From Muribaculaceae bacterium (lineage in GTDB: Bacteria > Bacteroidota > Bacteroidia > Bacteroidales > Muribaculaceae), in the NCBI GenBank assembly GCA_017409345.1, contig JAFQSX010000011.1, forward strand, positions 1-64,000: 64,000 bases of DNA, given 5' to 3'. The position numbers and the translations under genes were made by a program. The number at the start of each line of letters is the position of its first letter. Within the stretch, counting starts at the first letter, position 1. Below, in pieces: positions 23,998 through 33,140 of this stretch. The notes under the pieces are model-generated. The model did not search any database. It was not told the origin of the DNA and saw only the letters and a program-made list of their open reading frames with translations.

Positions 23998-26724
23998 TTA
24001 TTTTACATATTTCAATACAACTACCTTTTCAGCAGATACTACCTTTATTATATAAGCACCTTTTGCAAGATAGTTGAGATCAAGGGTAGATGCTTTCTCT
24101 ACATTTACTACGTCAACAAGACGACCAGCCGCATTGTAAATTTCAATAACTTCAGCATTACCAAACACAACAACATTTTCATTGGTAATATACACATTTG
24201 CGTTGTCGTTTACCACGCCTTCCACCCCGGCACCTTCGCCACGGTAGTAAGCCGAAATAGTTTTCCAATTGGTAGTTTTTGAGCCTTCCGACGAGTTGTA
24301 TTTACCTTGCACGCGGATATAATATAGTTTATCTTTTGTAAGATTTTTGCTTGAGATTGTGATGTCACCGGCTTTAGTTGCAGTAGCCCATGTGCCGGGG
24401 GTACAATCCTCAATGAAACGAGTACGGCCAAACGTAGCAGAAGCCGACATTTCAACCTTAATGCTATTCACGCCTTTGTTATAATCAACCCAAATAACAT
24501 CTTCTGAGTAGAAATCTCCACCATCAACAGGATACTTAAAATTCATTTCACCGGGGATAATCTCAACGGTTGTAAATGCTATTGGTTCGGTATATAATTG
24601 TTCTCCGGCATATTCATAGCCCAATCTCACGTAATACACAGTGTAACCGCCAAGGATATCTGCAGGCACTGTATATGGAGCAACTACTCCTGTTGCCTCA
24701 TGCACCATTCCCGCTTCGGTAAAGTCAATATTGGTTGCAATCTCCAAGTTTACCTTACGTGTAGGAATACTCCATGAGATTGTTGGAGTGAGTGATACGT
24801 CAGTTGCACCGCTTTTAGGAGAGGTAATTTCAAAAGTTGCAGGAGTAAACGCCCAAACAGCCGAAACACCGTCGTTATAACCATTACCACAAGCACGCAC
24901 ACGCCAGTAAAGTTTTTGGTTGGGGAATTTATCAAATTTATTTGATGAACATGAAGTAGCAGTGCAATCTACGGTATAAAGCATTTTGCTGAACGATGCA
25001 TCTTCGGCAATTTCAAGAATATAGTTTGTAGCACCTGCTACCGAGTTCCAAGAGAATTCAAATGGAGTTTCCACATCGGCATTATTTGCAGGGAAGGTCA
25101 ATGTAGGAGCAGGCATATCTTTTGCTGCCACACCGGCAAACATTGGAGAGTATTCGTTTCCATATCGGTCAAGCACACACACTGCATAGTTATATCCTGT
25201 GCGTTTATCGGCAGGGATAGCATAGGTTGTAGCATAAGATGTGCCTAATAAATATTCGGCTTCTTTGGCGAAGTTCTCCATTGCAACTGACGTTGGCACT
25301 GCATAAACGGTGTAACGCACATTGTCATATCCTGTCCAGTTCAAGTTATTGCCACTACGGCTCAAGGCCTTCACATTTCCGGGGTTATAACCGGGTTTCC
25401 AAGTCATGGCAGGCACAAGCGCAGGAGTATTGAACACTGTATTTTTAAGATAGTGAGCAAACTTAGGAGCGGTTTTGTAAAGATACTTACAAGAATAGAA
25501 GATTGCCCCGGGAGCATCATCGAGAGAACTTTTGCGATTAAGACGAATCTCGTTGGCATATTCCTCAAAAGTAGTATTATTAGGGCCCGAAGCCTTGACA
25601 TTATTAATTGCATCGGCAATAGTGGCTTCACGCATTGACATTGTTGTAGATTTGCTTGAAGCTGTCAATGACGAAATTGAGTGACTTGTATAGAAATGTC
25701 GATTAAATTTTGCAGCCACTTTAGCCCACCAAGGTGTAATAATTGAAAAATCGGCAATGGAATATCCTATAGTCCAATACACCTGTGGAGAAATATAGTC
25801 AAGAGAATGATTTGCAATCCATGCAATAGGGTCGGAATATATATCATTATATTGCCAATCGCTACCCGAGCCACATGGCTCAATACCATATTTTGCAGCA
25901 TGAGAAGCCGATGTACATGACACTCCGGCAGGAGAGATACCGAAACGCACCCATGGTTTTTCTTCTTGAATCATATCATAAACAGCTTGCACCATGCGGT
26001 TTACATTATCGCGACGCCAATCGCCATGCGATAATGTTCCACCCGCCGCAACATAAGCATCATATTGATCACCATCGCCACTTGAATCGGTAGGCGTGCC
26101 ACTAAGATAGAAATAGTCGTCAAACAATATACCGTCAATATCATAGTTTTGGACTATTTCACGAATTACCTTAACAATTTGATCGGTTACTTCTTGGAGC
26201 CCGGGATTGAGAATACTTGCGCCACCCACATCAAGCAACCATTCGGGGTGTGTATTACGATAATCTGTAGGGAGTGTCCATTGTCCTACAACCGATTCAT
26301 AACGATAAGGGTTAACCCAAGCATGACATTCCATACCACGCTTATGACATTCTTCAACAATCCAAGCCAATGGGTCCCAACCCGGATCCAAGCCACGTGT
26401 TGACACTAAATCTTCAGACCATGGCTCATAACTTGATTTATACATCGCATCACAACGGCTACGCACTTGAAAGTTGATAGCATTCATGTTGTTGATTTGC
26501 AATGAGTCGAGAAGACGAGTCATTGATGCTTTTTGACGATCAATTTGAGTTGTATTTCCAGTAGAGGAAATTGTGTTATCGGGCCAGTCAAGGCGCCACA
26601 CTGTTGCCACCCATGCACTACGCATTTCACGCTTCACGGGAGCATCGGCTGCTTTCACAGCCGGCACAGCAAAAAGGAGAGCCAACAGGGTTAAAACTGT
26701 TGATTGATAGAATTTTGAGAACAT
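23998..26724 (-). CDS. Secreted GHL10/DUF187-type glycoside hydrolase with T9SS tail
   Basis: 908 residues. Signal peptide (STVLTLLALLFAVPAVKAA). Residues about 30-400 form the family-10-like hydrolase domain: EMRSAWVATVWRLDWP, NAINFQVRSRCDAMYKS, HAWVNPYR, NYDIDGILFDDYFYL and SPQVYW. GHL10 enzymes are thought to cut peptidoglycan or other glycans; the substrate is not settled. Several fibronectin-like beta domains follow (about 440-820, with EFSWNSVAGATNYILEIAED). The end is a T9SS sorting tail: IEIYNAAGRLVDV ... KGAYIIKV. It is exported to the surface or medium. A monocistron with promoter and terminator. Confidence 0.85.
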   Translation of the reverse strand: MFSKFYQSTVLTLLALLFAVPAVKAADAPVKREMRSAWVATVWRLDWPDNTISSTGNTTQIDRQKASMTRLLDSLQINNMNAINFQVRSRCDAMYKSSYEPWSEDLVSTRGLDPGWDPLAWIVEECHKRGMECHAWVNPYRYESVVGQWTLPTDYRNTHPEWLLDVGGASILNPGLQEVTDQIVKVIREIVQNYDIDGILFDDYFYLSGTPTDSSGDGDQYDAYVAAGGTLSHGDWRRDNVNRMVQAVYDMIQEEKPWVRFGISPAGVSCTSASHAAKYGIEPCGSGSDWQYNDIYSDPIAWIANHSLDYISPQVYWTIGYSIADFSIITPWWAKVAAKFNRHFYTSHSISSLTASSKSTTMSMREATIADAINNVKASGPNNTTFEEYANEIRLNRKSSLDDAPGAIFYSCKYLYKTAPKFAHYLKNTVFNTPALVPAMTWKPGYNPGNVKALSRSGNNLNWTGYDNVRYTVYAVPTSVAMENFAKEAEYLLGTSYATTYAIPADKRTGYNYAVCVLDRYGNEYSPMFAGVAAKDMPAPTLTFPANNADVETPFEFSWNSVAGATNYILEIAEDASFSKMLYTVDCTATSCSSNKFDKFPNQKLYWRVRACGNGYNDGVSAVWAFTPATFEITSPKSGATDVSLTPTISWSIPTRKVNLEIATNIDFTEAGMVHEATGVVAPYTVPADILGGYTVYYVRLGYEYAGEQLYTEPIAFTTVEIIPGEMNFKYPVDGGDFYSEDVIWVDYNKGVNSIKVEMSASATFGRTRFIEDCTPGTWATATKAGDITISSKNLTKDKLYYIRVQGKYNSSEGSKTTNWKTISAYYRGEGAGVEGVVNDNANVYITNENVVVFGNAEVIEIYNAAGRLVDVVNVEKASTLDLNYLAKGAYIIKVVSAEKVVVLKYVK

Positions 26725-26777
26725 AAAATTAGTATAAAATTGTTTTTTTGTTAATAATCATTGACTTATTCAACCCA

Positions 26778-26785
26778 CAAAGATA
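26778..26785 (-). promoter_or_regulatory. -7 promoter motif for GHL10 gene
   Basis: Minus-strand TATCTTTG, 53 nt before the ATG. No -33 match. Confidence 0.5.
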
Positions 26786-26860
26786 CACATTATTAAAAAT
26801 AAATTCCATAAATTAATATATATTAATTAAACTAATTACATTATCAATCTAAAATCAAAA

Positions 26861-26893
26861 TTCGTACAATCTAAAAACTTTTCACTACCTTTG
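26861..26893 (+). promoter_or_regulatory. Promoter for rpiB
   Basis: TACCTTTG at 26886-26893; TTCG at 26861-26864 is 21 bp upstream, a near match to -33 TTTG. Confidence 0.5.
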
Positions 26894-26937
26894 CAATATA
26901 AATAGTTTAAATCCCAATTTTTTCAATAATAAAAATT

Positions 26938-27390
26938 ATGTCAATCATTCAAGCAGGAAAAAAAGTGGCAATGTGTAGCGACCATGCCGGCTACGAATTA
27001 AAAAACATCATCCAAGGCTATCTTGAAGCACAAGATATTGAATATACCGACTTCGGCACAAACAGCACCGACAGTTGCGACTACCCCGACTTTGCTCACC
27101 CATGTGCTGAGACTATTGAGAAAGAAGAATGTTATCCCGGCATCGCAATGTGTGGCAGTGGCAATGGGATTCAAATGACTCTCAACAAGCATCAAGGCAT
27201 ACGTGCCGCTCTTTGTTGGACTGTTGAATTGGCCAAATTAGCACGTCAACACAACGATGCCAATGTTCTTGTTCTTCCTGCTCGTTTCATTGAGCCCACC
27301 CTTGCGCTTGACATCGTTGATGCATTCCTCAACACAGAGTTTGAAGGTGGTCGCCATGTAAATCGCGTAAATAAGATTGCAGTAAAATAA
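26938..27390 (+). CDS. rpiB: Ribose 5-phosphate isomerase B
   Basis: 150 residues. RpiB/LacAB family: CSDHAGYELKN (phosphate binding), IAMCGSGNGIQMTLNKHQGIRAALC (active-site Cys and Gly loop, read around residues 68-92) and HNDANVLVLPARF. It interconverts ribose-5-P and ribulose-5-P in the pentose phosphate pathway. Length is usual. Own promoter, with a terminator at 27411. Confidence 0.93.
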   Translation: MSIIQAGKKVAMCSDHAGYELKNIIQGYLEAQDIEYTDFGTNSTDSCDYPDFAHPCAETIEKEECYPGIAMCGSGNGIQMTLNKHQGIRAALCWTVELAKLARQHNDANVLVLPARFIEPTLALDIVDAFLNTEFEGGRHVNRVNKIAVK

Positions 27391-27410
27391 CCCACTCTCA
27401 TAAACCATCA

Positions 27411-27445
27411 ACCGAGTGTGTTTAGATTTTACGCACTCGGTTTTA
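27411..27445 (+). terminator. Intrinsic terminator after rpiB
   Basis: ACCGAGTG with CACTCGGT, an 8-bp stem around a long loop, followed by TTTTAT. Confidence 0.75.
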
Positions 27446-27476
27446 TATTTCAAAAATTCTCACAAAACACATTACT

Positions 27477-27662
27477 ATGAAACCCCAAAAGAGAAACAAT
27501 AAACGCACAATCACTCTTGATGATTACATCAAAGCAACCAGAATAGGAAATCGCGAAGCCGAGAAGGAGTTAAAAGGACCGGGATTCCATTCCATAAGTC
27601 GAGTTCACAAATCAAAAAAGACCTATACGCGTAAAATCAAGCATAAGCGACTTGATGCATAG
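27477..27662 (+). CDS. Small basic conserved protein
   Basis: 61 residues, rich in Lys/Arg at both ends (KPQKRNNKRT and KSKKTYTRKIKHKRLD). I recall related short proteins in other Bacteroidales but no function. No signal peptide. The charge suggests nucleic-acid contact, as an inference. It follows the rpiB terminator. Confidence 0.55.
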   Translation: MKPQKRNNKRTITLDDYIKATRIGNREAEKELKGPGFHSISRVHKSKKTYTRKIKHKRLDA

Positions 27663-27691
27663 ATCTTTTCCTATACACACTTTATCGCGCA

Positions 27692-27847
27692 TCAATTATT
27701 CTTATTCAAAATTACCAACGCGGCAATAACCCCAGGAACCCAACCTATACAAGTCAAGATAAACACGATTAAGATTGAGCCACACCCACGATCAAAAACC
27801 GCTAAAGGAGGAAAAATTATTGATAATAATACTCTAAGACAAGACAT
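27692..27847 (-). CDS. Pmp3/YqaE-family small membrane protein
   Basis: 51 residues on the minus strand. The pattern SIIFPPLAVFDRGCGS (first helix with PPLAV), then ILIVFILTCIGWVPGVIAAL (second helix with GWVPG), is the Pmp3/YqaE signature: a two-helix membrane protein linked to stress or membrane potential in other bacteria. Start at 27847; TATATTTG -7 motif at 27891-27884. It sits between two plus-strand genes. Confidence 0.88.
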   Translation of the reverse strand: MSCLRVLLSIIFPPLAVFDRGCGSILIVFILTCIGWVPGVIAALVILNKNN

Positions 27848-27883
27848 AATTCATTAATTTTGTGATCTAAATTATTTTCATCA

Positions 27884-27891
27884 CAAATATA
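27884..27891 (-). promoter_or_regulatory. -7 promoter motif for the Pmp3-like gene
   Basis: Minus-strand TATATTTG, 36 nt before the ATG. Confidence 0.5.
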
Positions 27892-27921
27892 GCGTAAAAG
27901 TTTGAAAAGATATATTTCCAC

Positions 27922-28491
27922 ATGGTTAATTATGAACTTTTAGACCGATTCGAGTCCCAATTAGTTGAAGAGATGTTACGAATATCTACATCAAGAATGT
28001 TACTTGATGGCACACTCTTATCTACCGAAGATATTGATTATCGTTGGCATGAACTTGCACCCGAATACATGGTCGATGCCACTCGTGAAATCGCTCAATA
28101 CCCTACTGTTGCTGTAGCGTGGGCCGGATATCTTGGCATGGCAGTCGCTAATGGTTGGGACAAAGATTGGGCAAGTACTCAAAAAGCCTCATATCAATCA
28201 TTTTATGGGGCTGATGGATTTGACGACATGGACGAACATATAATTCGCGACATCCTTGGCATTCAACTTGAAAGCGACTCTGCTCAATGGATTGAAAAAA
28301 CTATTCGCGTCTGCGCTCAAACTGCCGTTTCTCGCATACGACATGAAGGCATTGAGCCACAAAGCCCTATGGCCTTCCACATATTTGCACGAGCAACAAA
28401 GGTAATGTTTCGTATAGGTGCCGCAATAGAACTTAAACGCCTAGGATACAAATTTGAAAAAGTAAATATGGGAAACACTTTTAAATGTTAA
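27922..28491 (+). CDS. Conserved hypothetical protein
   Basis: 189 residues, no signal or membrane segment visible. The protein is acidic, helix-rich and contains WHELAPEYMVDATREI and WAGYLGMAVANGWDKDW. I do not recognise a family with a known function. It lies between rpiB-area genes and the duplicated-promoter operon, alone on its strand. Confidence 0.7.
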   Translation: MVNYELLDRFESQLVEEMLRISTSRMLLDGTLLSTEDIDYRWHELAPEYMVDATREIAQYPTVAVAWAGYLGMAVANGWDKDWASTQKASYQSFYGADGFDDMDEHIIRDILGIQLESDSAQWIEKTIRVCAQTAVSRIRHEGIEPQSPMAFHIFARATKVMFRIGAAIELKRLGYKFEKVNMGNTFKC

Positions 28492-28493
28492 TT

Positions 28494-28644
28494 ACGCCCA
28501 AGATAGGCTGCGCCTCGGCAAAGCAAAATTAAACCTCGTTTATTTTGCATTTGCGCTCTTTCTTTTCTATCGTTGGCTGACGCCCAAGATAGGCTGCGCC
28601 TCGGCAAAGCAAAATTAAACCTCGTTTATTTTGCATTTGCGCTC
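28494..28644 (+). repeat. 65-bp perfect direct repeat, two copies
   Basis: Copies at 28494-28558 and 28580-28644 are identical, 86 bp apart. Only the second is completed by a TATCTTTG -7 motif (28654), so a promoter-containing module appears duplicated and the upstream copy may be inactive. Related modules occur at about 13414-13434. Confidence 0.9.
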
Positions 28645-28661
28645 GGCTTGCACTATCTTTG
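28630..28661 (+). promoter_or_regulatory. Strong promoter for the DUF4199 operon
   Basis: TTTG (28630-28633), a 20-bp spacer and TATCTTTG (28654-28661): a full match to the Bacteroidota consensus. The ATG at 28681 is about 15 nt from the expected start. Confidence 0.85.
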
Positions 28662-28680
28662 TAGTTTAAAAAGATATTCA

Positions 28681-29247
28681 ATGAAAATTAAGCCCAAATC
28701 AGTGTTTAGACGTGGTGCCGAAGACGGCATCTGGTTTGGCTTATACTTAAGTGTACTTTTTATCTTTGCGGCAGTGGCAATTAACATTCCTCTATTAGGA
28801 CATATTGCTACACTAATGGCATTGGCAGTGCCTGTTTACACGTTTTTTACATTGCGCCGTGGATTTATAGAAAACGGTTATTTTTATACTTTTTCAGAGG
28901 TGTGGACTCATGGTTTAACGCTGTTCCTTTGTGGCACTCTGATTATGGCATTGACTATAGTTGTGTATCTCACTTGGATCAATCCATCATTCATCTACGA
29001 TCAATGTCAGATTGCCATTACTGCATACAAACAGATAGGTGGCGAAATGGGAAATGAGATTGCTTCTACTCTTGAAAAAGCTATGAACCAAAAATTACTA
29101 CCCACTCCCATATCGCTTGCTAGTAATTTAATCTCACTTGGGGTGTTTAGCGGCTCAATTCTCTCCATGATTTTGGCTCCGTTCATACGACTATGTCGCC
29201 CCAAACAGAAAAGCAACGAGAACGAAAACAACTTAACTCAGCAATAA
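28681..29247 (+). CDS. DUF4199-type membrane protein
   Basis: About 188 residues, with an N-terminal basic segment (MKIKPKSVFRRGAEDG) and hydrophobic helices at about 20-35, 40-60, 75-100 and near the C-terminus (ISLGVFSGSILSMILAPF). It resembles the DUF4199 family, whose function is unknown. The start at 28681 is fixed by the promoter; the longer frame starting at 28573 begins upstream of it. First gene of a six-gene operon. Confidence 0.7.
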   Translation: MKIKPKSVFRRGAEDGIWFGLYLSVLFIFAAVAINIPLLGHIATLMALAVPVYTFFTLRRGFIENGYFYTFSEVWTHGLTLFLCGTLIMALTIVVYLTWINPSFIYDQCQIAITAYKQIGGEMGNEIASTLEKAMNQKLLPTPISLASNLISLGVFSGSILSMILAPFIRLCRPKQKSNENENNLTQQ

Positions 29248-29261
29248 CTAAACTCAAAAAT

Positions 29262-30230
29262 ATGGATATATCGGTAATCGTTCCTCTTTACAATGAGGCT
29301 GAATCACTCCCCGAACTCGAAGCATGGATTCGCCGAGTAATGGATGAAAACAATTTCAGTTATGAAATATTGTTTATCAACGATGGTAGCACCGACGATT
29401 CATGGCAGGTTATTCGCTCTCTACAAAAGAATAACCCTGCTGTTAAAGGTGTATGCTTCCGTCGCAACTACGGCAAATCACCGGCTCTAAACACCGGATT
29501 TGCTCGCGCTAAAGGGAATGTTGTTATAACAATGGATGCCGACCTTCAAGACAGTCCCGACGAAATCCCCGAATTATATCGCATGATTACTGAAGATGGT
29601 TATGACTTGGTGTCGGGTTGGAAACAAAAACGTTATGATCCATTATCAAAAACCATTCCCACTAAACTATTCAATGCTACAGCACGCAAAGTAAGCGGAA
29701 TCAAAAATCTTCATGACTTTAATTGCGGATTAAAAGCATACCGACAGAAAGTGATTAAACACATTGAAGTGTATGGTGACATGCACCGATATGTACCATA
29801 TCTAGCGAAACTCGCCGGATTTAACAAAATTGGTGAAAAAGTAGTACAACATCAAGCACGCAAATATGGATCAACAAAGTTTGGTCTTGATCGCTTTGTC
29901 AATGGATATCTAGACCTTGCTACATTGTGGTTTACAGGAAAATTCGGAGTAAAACCGATGCACTTCTTCGGATTGCTCGGTAGTCTGATGTTTATCCTCG
30001 GTCTTATCGCGGTTATGGTCGTAGGTGGGATGAAACTTTACAACATGTATAGTGGAAACGCCTATCATCTTGTCACTGACTCTCCCTATTTCTATCTCTC
30101 ACTTGTGATGATGATTCTCGGCACACAATTATTCCTCACAGGATTTGTGGGCGAACTTGTTGTGCGCAACTCTCATCGTCGCAACGATTATGAGATTGAA
30201 GAAGAATTAAATATCAATAACGAAGAGTAA
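29262..30230 (+). CDS. GT2 glycosyltransferase, GtrB/DPM-like
   Basis: About 322 residues. SVIVPLYNEAESLPEL, then FINDGSTDDSW and TMDADLQDSPDEIPEL (DADLQD is the metal-binding motif), and a C-terminal pair of membrane helices (FFGLLGSLMFILGLIAVMVV and SLVMMILGTQLFLTGFVGEL). This is the polyprenyl-phosphate glycosyltransferase type (GtrB/ArnC/DPM1), moving a sugar to a lipid carrier. Start at 29262 (MDISVIVPL); an upstream in-frame ATG (29193) overlaps the preceding gene heavily. Confidence 0.85.
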   Translation: MDISVIVPLYNEAESLPELEAWIRRVMDENNFSYEILFINDGSTDDSWQVIRSLQKNNPAVKGVCFRRNYGKSPALNTGFARAKGNVVITMDADLQDSPDEIPELYRMITEDGYDLVSGWKQKRYDPLSKTIPTKLFNATARKVSGIKNLHDFNCGLKAYRQKVIKHIEVYGDMHRYVPYLAKLAGFNKIGEKVVQHQARKYGSTKFGLDRFVNGYLDLATLWFTGKFGVKPMHFFGLLGSLMFILGLIAVMVVGGMKLYNMYSGNAYHLVTDSPYFYLSLVMMILGTQLFLTGFVGELVVRNSHRRNDYEIEEELNINNEE

Positions 30231-30240
30231 AATCATCAAT

Positions 30241-30765
30241 ATGAGTTTTGTCGATATTGCCAACGCTCGTTATTCATGTCGCAACTACGATCGCAATCGA
30301 ATTGTAGAGCGCAACATTTTAACCTCAATTATCCAATCGGCACAAATAGCGCCATCGGCTTGCAATCGTCAGCCATGGACTTTCATCCTCATTGATGACC
30401 TATGCGATGCTTCTTGTCGTGAGGCTGTGATTGAGAGTTACAATCGTCCATGGGTAGGCTCTGCTCCGGCTTTCATCGTGGCTTGTGGCGACCACAATCA
30501 AGCATGGCATCGTCCTGCCGATGGTAAAGACCACACCGATGTTGACCTATCAATCGCAATAGAGCACATTTGCCTTGCTGCAACAGATGCCGGATTAGGG
30601 TCTTGTTGGATATGCAATTTTGACAAGGAGAAAATCACAAAAAAACTCAATATTCCATCAAACATTGAACCTATCGCAATAATTCCCATAGGATATCCCA
30701 TTGATAATGCTCCAGCAAAAAACAGAAAAGAATTAGAACAAATCATAAAATGGGGAAAATTCTAA
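30241..30765 (+). CDS. Nitroreductase-family protein
   Basis: 174 residues. FMN-binding cues of nitroreductases: ARYSCRNYDRN near the start, APSACNRQPWTFIL and GLGSCWICNF with the C-terminal IIPIGYP. It is probably an FMN-dependent oxidoreductase using NAD(P)H; the substrate is unknown. It overlaps the next gene by 16 nt, so they are translationally coupled. Confidence 0.85.
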   Translation: MSFVDIANARYSCRNYDRNRIVERNILTSIIQSAQIAPSACNRQPWTFILIDDLCDASCREAVIESYNRPWVGSAPAFIVACGDHNQAWHRPADGKDHTDVDLSIAIEHICLAATDAGLGSCWICNFDKEKITKKLNIPSNIEPIAIIPIGYPIDNAPAKNRKELEQIIKWGKF

Positions 30766-31238
30766 ACCAAATATTTGTTATAATCATTTCATGCAGTCTA
30801 TTTGCATGTTCCAATGATGGTTGTCTCGAAAACCAAAGTAGCATACCATTGGCAGGTTTTTACTCGTCGGAAACAGGTCAAGTTGTGGCAATCACGAATC
30901 TTGACGTCACCGGCATAGGCGCTATCGGCGACTCATTATTGACCGATGCCGGCACTGCCACCCAACAAGTATATCTTCCATTTCGCTCTACCAGCGACAA
31001 CACTGCGTTCTGTTTCCATTATAAAGACTTTGGCGATGACGCATCTTACAACGACACTATATGGTTTGAATATGAGTCAATGCCCTATTTTGCCTCGGAA
31101 GAATGTGGAGCAATGTATCGATATAAGATTACCTCAACTCGTCACACCAACATTTTGATTGACTCGGTCGTTGTGATTGACCCTGACATCACAAATACAG
31201 ATGTGGAACGCATAAAAATATACTTCACAACCGAATAA
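30750..31238 (+). CDS. Lipoprotein, DUF6452-like
   Basis: 162 residues. Signal peptide with lipobox SLFAC; mature part has Cys residues (SNDGCLEN, SEECGAMYR) and beta-rich segments (VYLPFRSTSDNTAFCFHYKD). It fits DUF6452-like Bacteroidales outer-membrane lipoproteins I recall; no function is known. The next gene follows after 10 nt. Confidence 0.65.
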   Translation: MGKILNQIFVIIISCSLFACSNDGCLENQSSIPLAGFYSSETGQVVAITNLDVTGIGAIGDSLLTDAGTATQQVYLPFRSTSDNTAFCFHYKDFGDDASYNDTIWFEYESMPYFASEECGAMYRYKITSTRHTNILIDSVVVIDPDITNTDVERIKIYFTTE

Positions 31239-31248
31239 CAATTTGACT

Positions 31249-32157
31249 ATGCGACACTCTATATTTATAACATTGATATGTGTAATGGCGATTTCAATCA
31301 ATAGTTATGCTCAACGACGCATTAACCCGGTTGAAACTCCTGCGACACAGACCAAAGCAATAAACCTCAACCCTAAAGACACTACTGAAGTTTTCGACCC
31401 TTCAAAGATGCCAAATCTCACTCACTTCCACGACGAAAAAGGCAATGTAGTTTATGTTGACACTATTACAGGCAAAGAATTTATTGACTCTACTACCATA
31501 AAGAAGAAAAACGAAATTGTCTATCCTCTATGGGACGATGTCACTATTGGTTTAAACATCTGGGACCCCGCAATGCGTTGTTTTGGACAAGATTATGGGT
31601 TATTTGATGTGTGGGCCGAATTGAGCTTTCACAATCGCTTCAAACCGATAATAGAATTTGGTCTAGGAGAGGCATCACACACTCCCGATGACAATAGTTA
31701 CAAATATAAAAGCAAGATTGCTCCATTCTTTAAAATTGGTGCTAATTACAATTTCTTATACAACAAAACAAAAGAATACCAATTCTATGCCGGATTACGA
31801 TATGGATACTCGTCATTCTCTTATGAAATAAGCGATATCACAATCAACAATCCTTATTGGGGTGAAAACTATACTACTACAATTCCATCACAAAATGCGA
31901 GCGTAGGATATGGAGAAATCGTATTGGGATTAAAAGTACAGATATTCAAACAACTATCAATGGGATGGGCGTTTAAATACCACACCATTCTCCATGAAAG
32001 CAAAAGTAATTATGGCGAGCCATGGTATATTCCCGGATTTGGGTCAAGAGGATCGTCTCTTACCGGAGCATTTAATATCATGTACACAATTCCATTAAGT
32101 GGTAAGAAGATTGCAACACATCATTCTCAAGAGAATTCACCTTCGGAGAAACAATAG
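31249..32157 (+). CDS. Outer-membrane protein, DUF6048-like
   Basis: About 302 residues. Signal peptide (HSIFITLICVMAISINSYAQ), then a probable beta-barrel with alternating aromatic strands (YQFYAGLRYGYSSFSYEI, AFNIMYTIPLSG). Such proteins often pair with the DUF6452 lipoprotein in Bacteroidales; role unknown. Start at 31249 rather than 31243 (two Met, same frame). Confidence 0.65.
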   Translation: MRHSIFITLICVMAISINSYAQRRINPVETPATQTKAINLNPKDTTEVFDPSKMPNLTHFHDEKGNVVYVDTITGKEFIDSTTIKKKNEIVYPLWDDVTIGLNIWDPAMRCFGQDYGLFDVWAELSFHNRFKPIIEFGLGEASHTPDDNSYKYKSKIAPFFKIGANYNFLYNKTKEYQFYAGLRYGYSSFSYEISDITINNPYWGENYTTTIPSQNASVGYGEIVLGLKVQIFKQLSMGWAFKYHTILHESKSNYGEPWYIPGFGSRGSSLTGAFNIMYTIPLSGKKIATHHSQENSPSEKQ

Positions 32158-32171
32158 GTTGTTAAATAGAA

Positions 32172-32918
32172 ATGTATCAAAAACGCATCGTTATCATTGG
32201 AGCATCCTCAGGATTAGGAAAAGCCATTACTGCCCAATTTGCACAAATGGGATGGATAATAGGCATTGCAGCTCGTCGCACCGATGCACTTGAAGAATTA
32301 CGAAAACAATATCCTCAATCAATTATTGCAACAGAGCAAATCGATGTAACCACCCCCGATGCCGGAAATAAACTATTGTCGTTGGTTGAAAAAACGGGTG
32401 GGATGGACACTCTTTTGCTATCATCAGGCATCGGTTCACAAAACCCATCGCTCGACATTGACACCGAACTCAATACCGTAAAGACAAATTCTCTCGGTTT
32501 TACTCATATTGTAGATACTGCATTCAACTATTTTCGCAATCGTTCCCACAACGATGAAGCGGGACAAATTGCTGTAATTTCATCTATCGCCGGCACAATG
32601 GGACTCGGCATAGCTCCTTCATATAGCGCAACAAAGAGATATCAACGACACTATATCGATGCTCTTGAACAACTCGCCCATTTCGAAAAAGTAAATGTGC
32701 GATTTACCGACATTCGCCCCGGATTTGTTGACACCCCTCTACTCAACAACTGTCGTAAGTTCCCCATGCTCATGAGCGTTGACTATGCAACACCTCGCAT
32801 CGTAAAAGCGATACTTCATCGCAAACGAGTATCTATTATCGACTGGAAATGGCGATTAGTAGTCGCATTTTGGCATTTAATACCTCATTTTATTTGGCGA
32901 CGTTTCCCCGCCAAATAA
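32172..32918 (+). CDS. Short-chain dehydrogenase/reductase
   Basis: 248 residues. Rossmann motif IGASSGLGKAI (NADP binding), catalytic Ser in VISSIAG and YSATK (Tyr-x3-Lys) at about 155-159. C-terminal hydrophobic end (WRLVVAFWHLIPHFIWRRF) may anchor the enzyme to the membrane. Substrate unknown. Last gene of the operon; hairpin at 32954. Confidence 0.87.
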   Translation: MYQKRIVIIGASSGLGKAITAQFAQMGWIIGIAARRTDALEELRKQYPQSIIATEQIDVTTPDAGNKLLSLVEKTGGMDTLLLSSGIGSQNPSLDIDTELNTVKTNSLGFTHIVDTAFNYFRNRSHNDEAGQIAVISSIAGTMGLGIAPSYSATKRYQRHYIDALEQLAHFEKVNVRFTDIRPGFVDTPLLNNCRKFPMLMSVDYATPRIVKAILHRKRVSIIDWKWRLVVAFWHLIPHFIWRRFPAK

Positions 32919-32953
32919 ATTCTCTTTTGTTTATTCTTCTCTCTTAATAATAA

Positions 32954-32978
32954 GCGAGCATCCTATATGGATGCTCGC
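32954..32978 (+). terminator. Hairpin after the operon
   Basis: GCGAGCATCC and GGATGCTCGC form a perfect 10-bp stem with a 5-nt loop. The T run is weak. Confidence 0.6.
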
Positions 32979-33140
32979 GTCATTTATATCTATCCAATAT
33001 CTAATAATTGTGCTGTTTTATCGCACAATACCCATAAAATCACATAAAAATCTTATGTATTCACTCTTTTCTTTATTCATATTTAATTTGTTTAATAAAA
33101 AATCACTACATTGCGCTTTTATTCATATTAATCACTGATT

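Noticed and set aside
28573..28680. Upstream start for the DUF4199 protein
   Set aside because: It lies upstream of a full-consensus promoter at 28630-28661, so the coding start must be later.
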